DNA of 64,000 bases from Paulinella micropora (taxonomy: Eukaryota > Cercozoa > Imbricatea > Euglyphida > Paulinellidae). Below are positions 62,149 through 64,000 of this stretch, piece by piece. The notes under the pieces were generated by a model that saw only the letters and a program-made list of their open reading frames with translations, ran no database searches and was not told the DNA's origin. Where the stretch lies: assembly GCA_019918135.1 (NCBI GenBank), contig WBZZ01002058.1, positions 1-64,000 on the forward strand, read 5' to 3'. The number at the start of each line of letters is the position of its first letter. Position 1 is the stretch's first letter. A program made the translations under genes and the position numbers.

Positions 62149-63838
62149 ATGTGTCGAGTCCAGGAAAAGAAGCGTTATAGCCGTTTTGATCGGGCGGCGG
62201 GCGCTGAGGGGCAGTGGGCGCTACTTTCCCGAGCGGCTCGCCAAAAGACTTGGTTTCCCGAGCTGTTCGAGCTGTGCCTGGCCCTGGCACAAGACCCAAC
62301 CGCCGACGCGCAGGTTTTGGTGCGGGCCGGGCTGCAGTTCTTCGAGCAACACCCGCCGCCGCGCCTGACGGCGCGCCCGCGGTTCACCAGTCTCCTCCGG
62401 TTGGTGGCGGCACGGCCCTGGCACGACGACCTCGACACGCTCCGCCGCGTCGTGGTGCTGCTGGAAGGCGGGCACTTGCAGTGGGTGGACCTGGGGGCCA
62501 GGGCCAGGCTGCTGGCGCACGACCTGCCGAACGCGGACTTCAACGCGTTGTTCGACCGCCACCCCGTGTGCGTTCTGACATTAGAACGCGAACACCGCGT
62601 GCATTTTCGGGTCGCAAGCGCGCGCCGACAGACAGTCCACGACGTGCTGAACTACTTCGAGCGAACCTTGCGCTGGGCGCTCGAGTGGCCCGACGCCGGT
62701 GAGCCGTTCGTGCCCTGCCGGCGCTGGCCCGTGCTAGACGCCGGACTGTCCGCCGGGCGCTGTTACGTCGCGACCGGGCGCTGGTCGGTAGCTAGGCAGC
62801 ACTGGCTGGCGCTGGGACTCTCGTCGCCCGAGATTAGGCAGCAGCGGGGCGGCGGCGTGGGCTACAATCGGCGGCCGCCGCGTTCGCCTGGAGCTACGCT
62901 GCCGCCCGCACGTACTACACCTTTGCCGACTGCGACGTCGACGCCAGCGCCCCGCTGACATTGCATTATGTTCCCACCCGGTGGCCGCGCGTGCTGGGGT
63001 GGGACGACGCCATCGTTGTCGCAACTGGCAACGCCTGGGTGCTGCGGTGGTGGCTGCGCGCCATAGGCGACGTAGGGCGGTTCGACTCGCAGCGCAACGT
63101 GGGCTTCAGGAACGGCCGCGTGTTCTTCGGGCTGGGTTTGCTGGCCTCGTGGGACAACCGTTTGGGCACAGGCATCGGCGCCAGCGGCAACGCTGTGCTG
63201 CAGAATCTGCACGAGTTCCGGTACGGACATTCCCGGCCGTTCGGGCGTTTGTGCCCGCGCAGGATCATGTGGGACCTCGATGACGCGACGACTAGTCTCA
63301 CACCCAAGGACCTGTTGTATTGTAGCACGTTTCTCATCAGCCGGCGATCGGTCGTTTGCACTGCGTAGTCTGGTTCGCGGGCCGGCGCTGTTGGTACTAC
63401 TACCAACCCGACAGGCCCGCTACCACTGTCGAGCGCGACTGTCTGGCCGAGACGCTAGAGAATTGTCTATATGTTCGGCCAGCAATACAGACAGCAAACC
63501 GCGGCACGCCCGACCAGGACGGCAGCGAGCGCAGCTGCTTCTTGCTGTCGTTGGCACGAGCGCTGATGGTCGCGCACAGCCACGACCCACGGGATCTGTC
63601 GTACGACAAACCGATCGGCCACCCCTGGCTGCTCGTAATGTCTTGTATCTGGCAGGGCCTGCTGCTGAAAGACGAGGAGAGGGCCCTGTGGCTGCCCAAC
63701 GCCGGCGCTTGGTCGACAGTCAGCCTGTCACAACGGCTGTTTGCGCCGCTGCCAGCTACCCGCGCACCTGGCTCCTTCGAATGGCTGGGCGCGCGAGTGC
63801 GAGAGTGTTTCGGCAGGAATGGGGAGGTAAAAGGGTGA
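62149..63838 (+). pseudogene. Unknown protein near window end, broken into three frames
   Basis: From the ATG at 62149 the frame runs about 240 residues (FPELFELCLALAQDPTADAQ, RWPVLDAGLSAGRCYVATGR). Near 62860 it changes to AWSYAAARTYYTFADCDVDA and continues VLGWDDAIVVATGNAWVLRW, RRIMWDLDDATTSLTPKDLL. Near 63350 it changes again to WFAGRRCWYYYQPDRPATTV, FLLSLARALMVAHSHDPRDL and SWLGAR-like ending at TGA 63838. The pieces total about 560 residues with consistent Trp/Arg/Leu-rich composition. No family recognised. The gene is complete within the window. Confidence 0.5.
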
Positions 63839-64000
63839 CGAGCCTGAGTTTTCAGAATCAAGATTTCAATCCAATCCGGAACCAAAGAAAATTTCCGTTC
63901 AATTTAAAAAAAAGAACAATCCTCTTTCGCCGGCGGTCTTTTTAAAAAGAAAACCCCAGCACAAAGAATTTTTTTAAATAAAAAATTTACAGCTCAGCCA
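63839..64000. other. A/T-rich 3' flank
   Basis: Contains aaatttccg, tttttaaataaaaaattt and similar A/T-rich sequence near 63975, a plausible polyadenylation region for the preceding gene. No ORF. Confidence 0.4.

Overview
The window is eukaryotic in style. It holds mostly intron-less, GC-rich genes on both strands, separated by T-, C- and G-rich spacers with long homopolymers and many microsatellites. There are no bacterial operons, Shine-Dalgarno sites, tRNA or rRNA genes. The gene content resembles a large eukaryotic DNA virus: a divergent histone H4-like protein, a candidate FtsJ-type cap 2'-O-methyltransferase, a 2OG-Fe(II) oxygenase, a 7-TM Bax-inhibitor/TMBIM-like protein, a protein-kinase-like protein, a MYND finger protein, several cysteine-rich secreted glycoproteins and many unrecognised ORFs. 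No capsid, polymerase or packaging ATPase is visible, so the virus assignment is inference. Many genes carry frameshifts and some carry in-frame stops (TAA, TAG and TGA are all seen), and retrotransposons are inserted among them. The best single reading is a decaying, endogenised large-DNA-virus-like island in a protist or other eukaryotic genome. The main alternative is a real viral or nuclear locus assembled with many indel errors, although the in-frame stops are hard to explain that way.

Layout. 0-2.5 kb: two divergent secreted glycoprotein genes. 2.5-6.1 kb: an AT-richer graveyard with two retrotransposon Gag relics (copia-like), a candidate LTR between them, and a 0.7 kb imperfect palindrome. 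6.1-18.1 kb: a decayed Ty3/gypsy-like element on the minus strand (Gag, zinc knuckle, protease, reverse transcriptase, RNase H, integrase). About 4 kb of unrecognised and low-complexity coding sequence lies between its protease and reverse transcriptase. 18.2-21.7 kb: the H4-like gene, a 4-TM protein and a zinc-ribbon-like protein. 21.9-23.7 kb: CA/GT microsatellites and a 48-bp minisatellite arranged as inverted halves. 24.5-28.0 kb: a broken paralogue of the zinc-ribbon-like gene and two other broken ORFs. 28.3-37.0 kb: one giant, cysteine-rich, EGF-containing extracellular protein gene, broken into at least seven pieces.

37.4-48.1 kb: an unknown cysteine-cluster gene, the 2OG oxygenase, an unknown basic protein, a repeat cluster enclosing a TnpB/Fanzor nuclease C-terminal relic, the kinase-like gene, a cysteine-rich protein with a paralogue at 61 kb, the TMBIM-like gene and an unknown gene. 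49.1-57.4 kb: a very long unknown gene ending in Ser/Pro/Gln repeats, two small charged proteins and the methyltransferase candidate. 57.7-64 kb: microsatellites, a MYND gene flanked by two copies of a dispersed repeat, the second cysteine-rich paralogue and a final unknown broken gene.

If these genes form one virus-derived set, the H4-like and Arg-rich proteins would fit chromatin or genome packaging. The methyltransferase, oxygenase and kinase would fit nucleic-acid modification or signalling. The TMBIM-like and secreted proteins would fit membrane, surface or host-interaction roles. All of these roles are inferred from sequence resemblance only.
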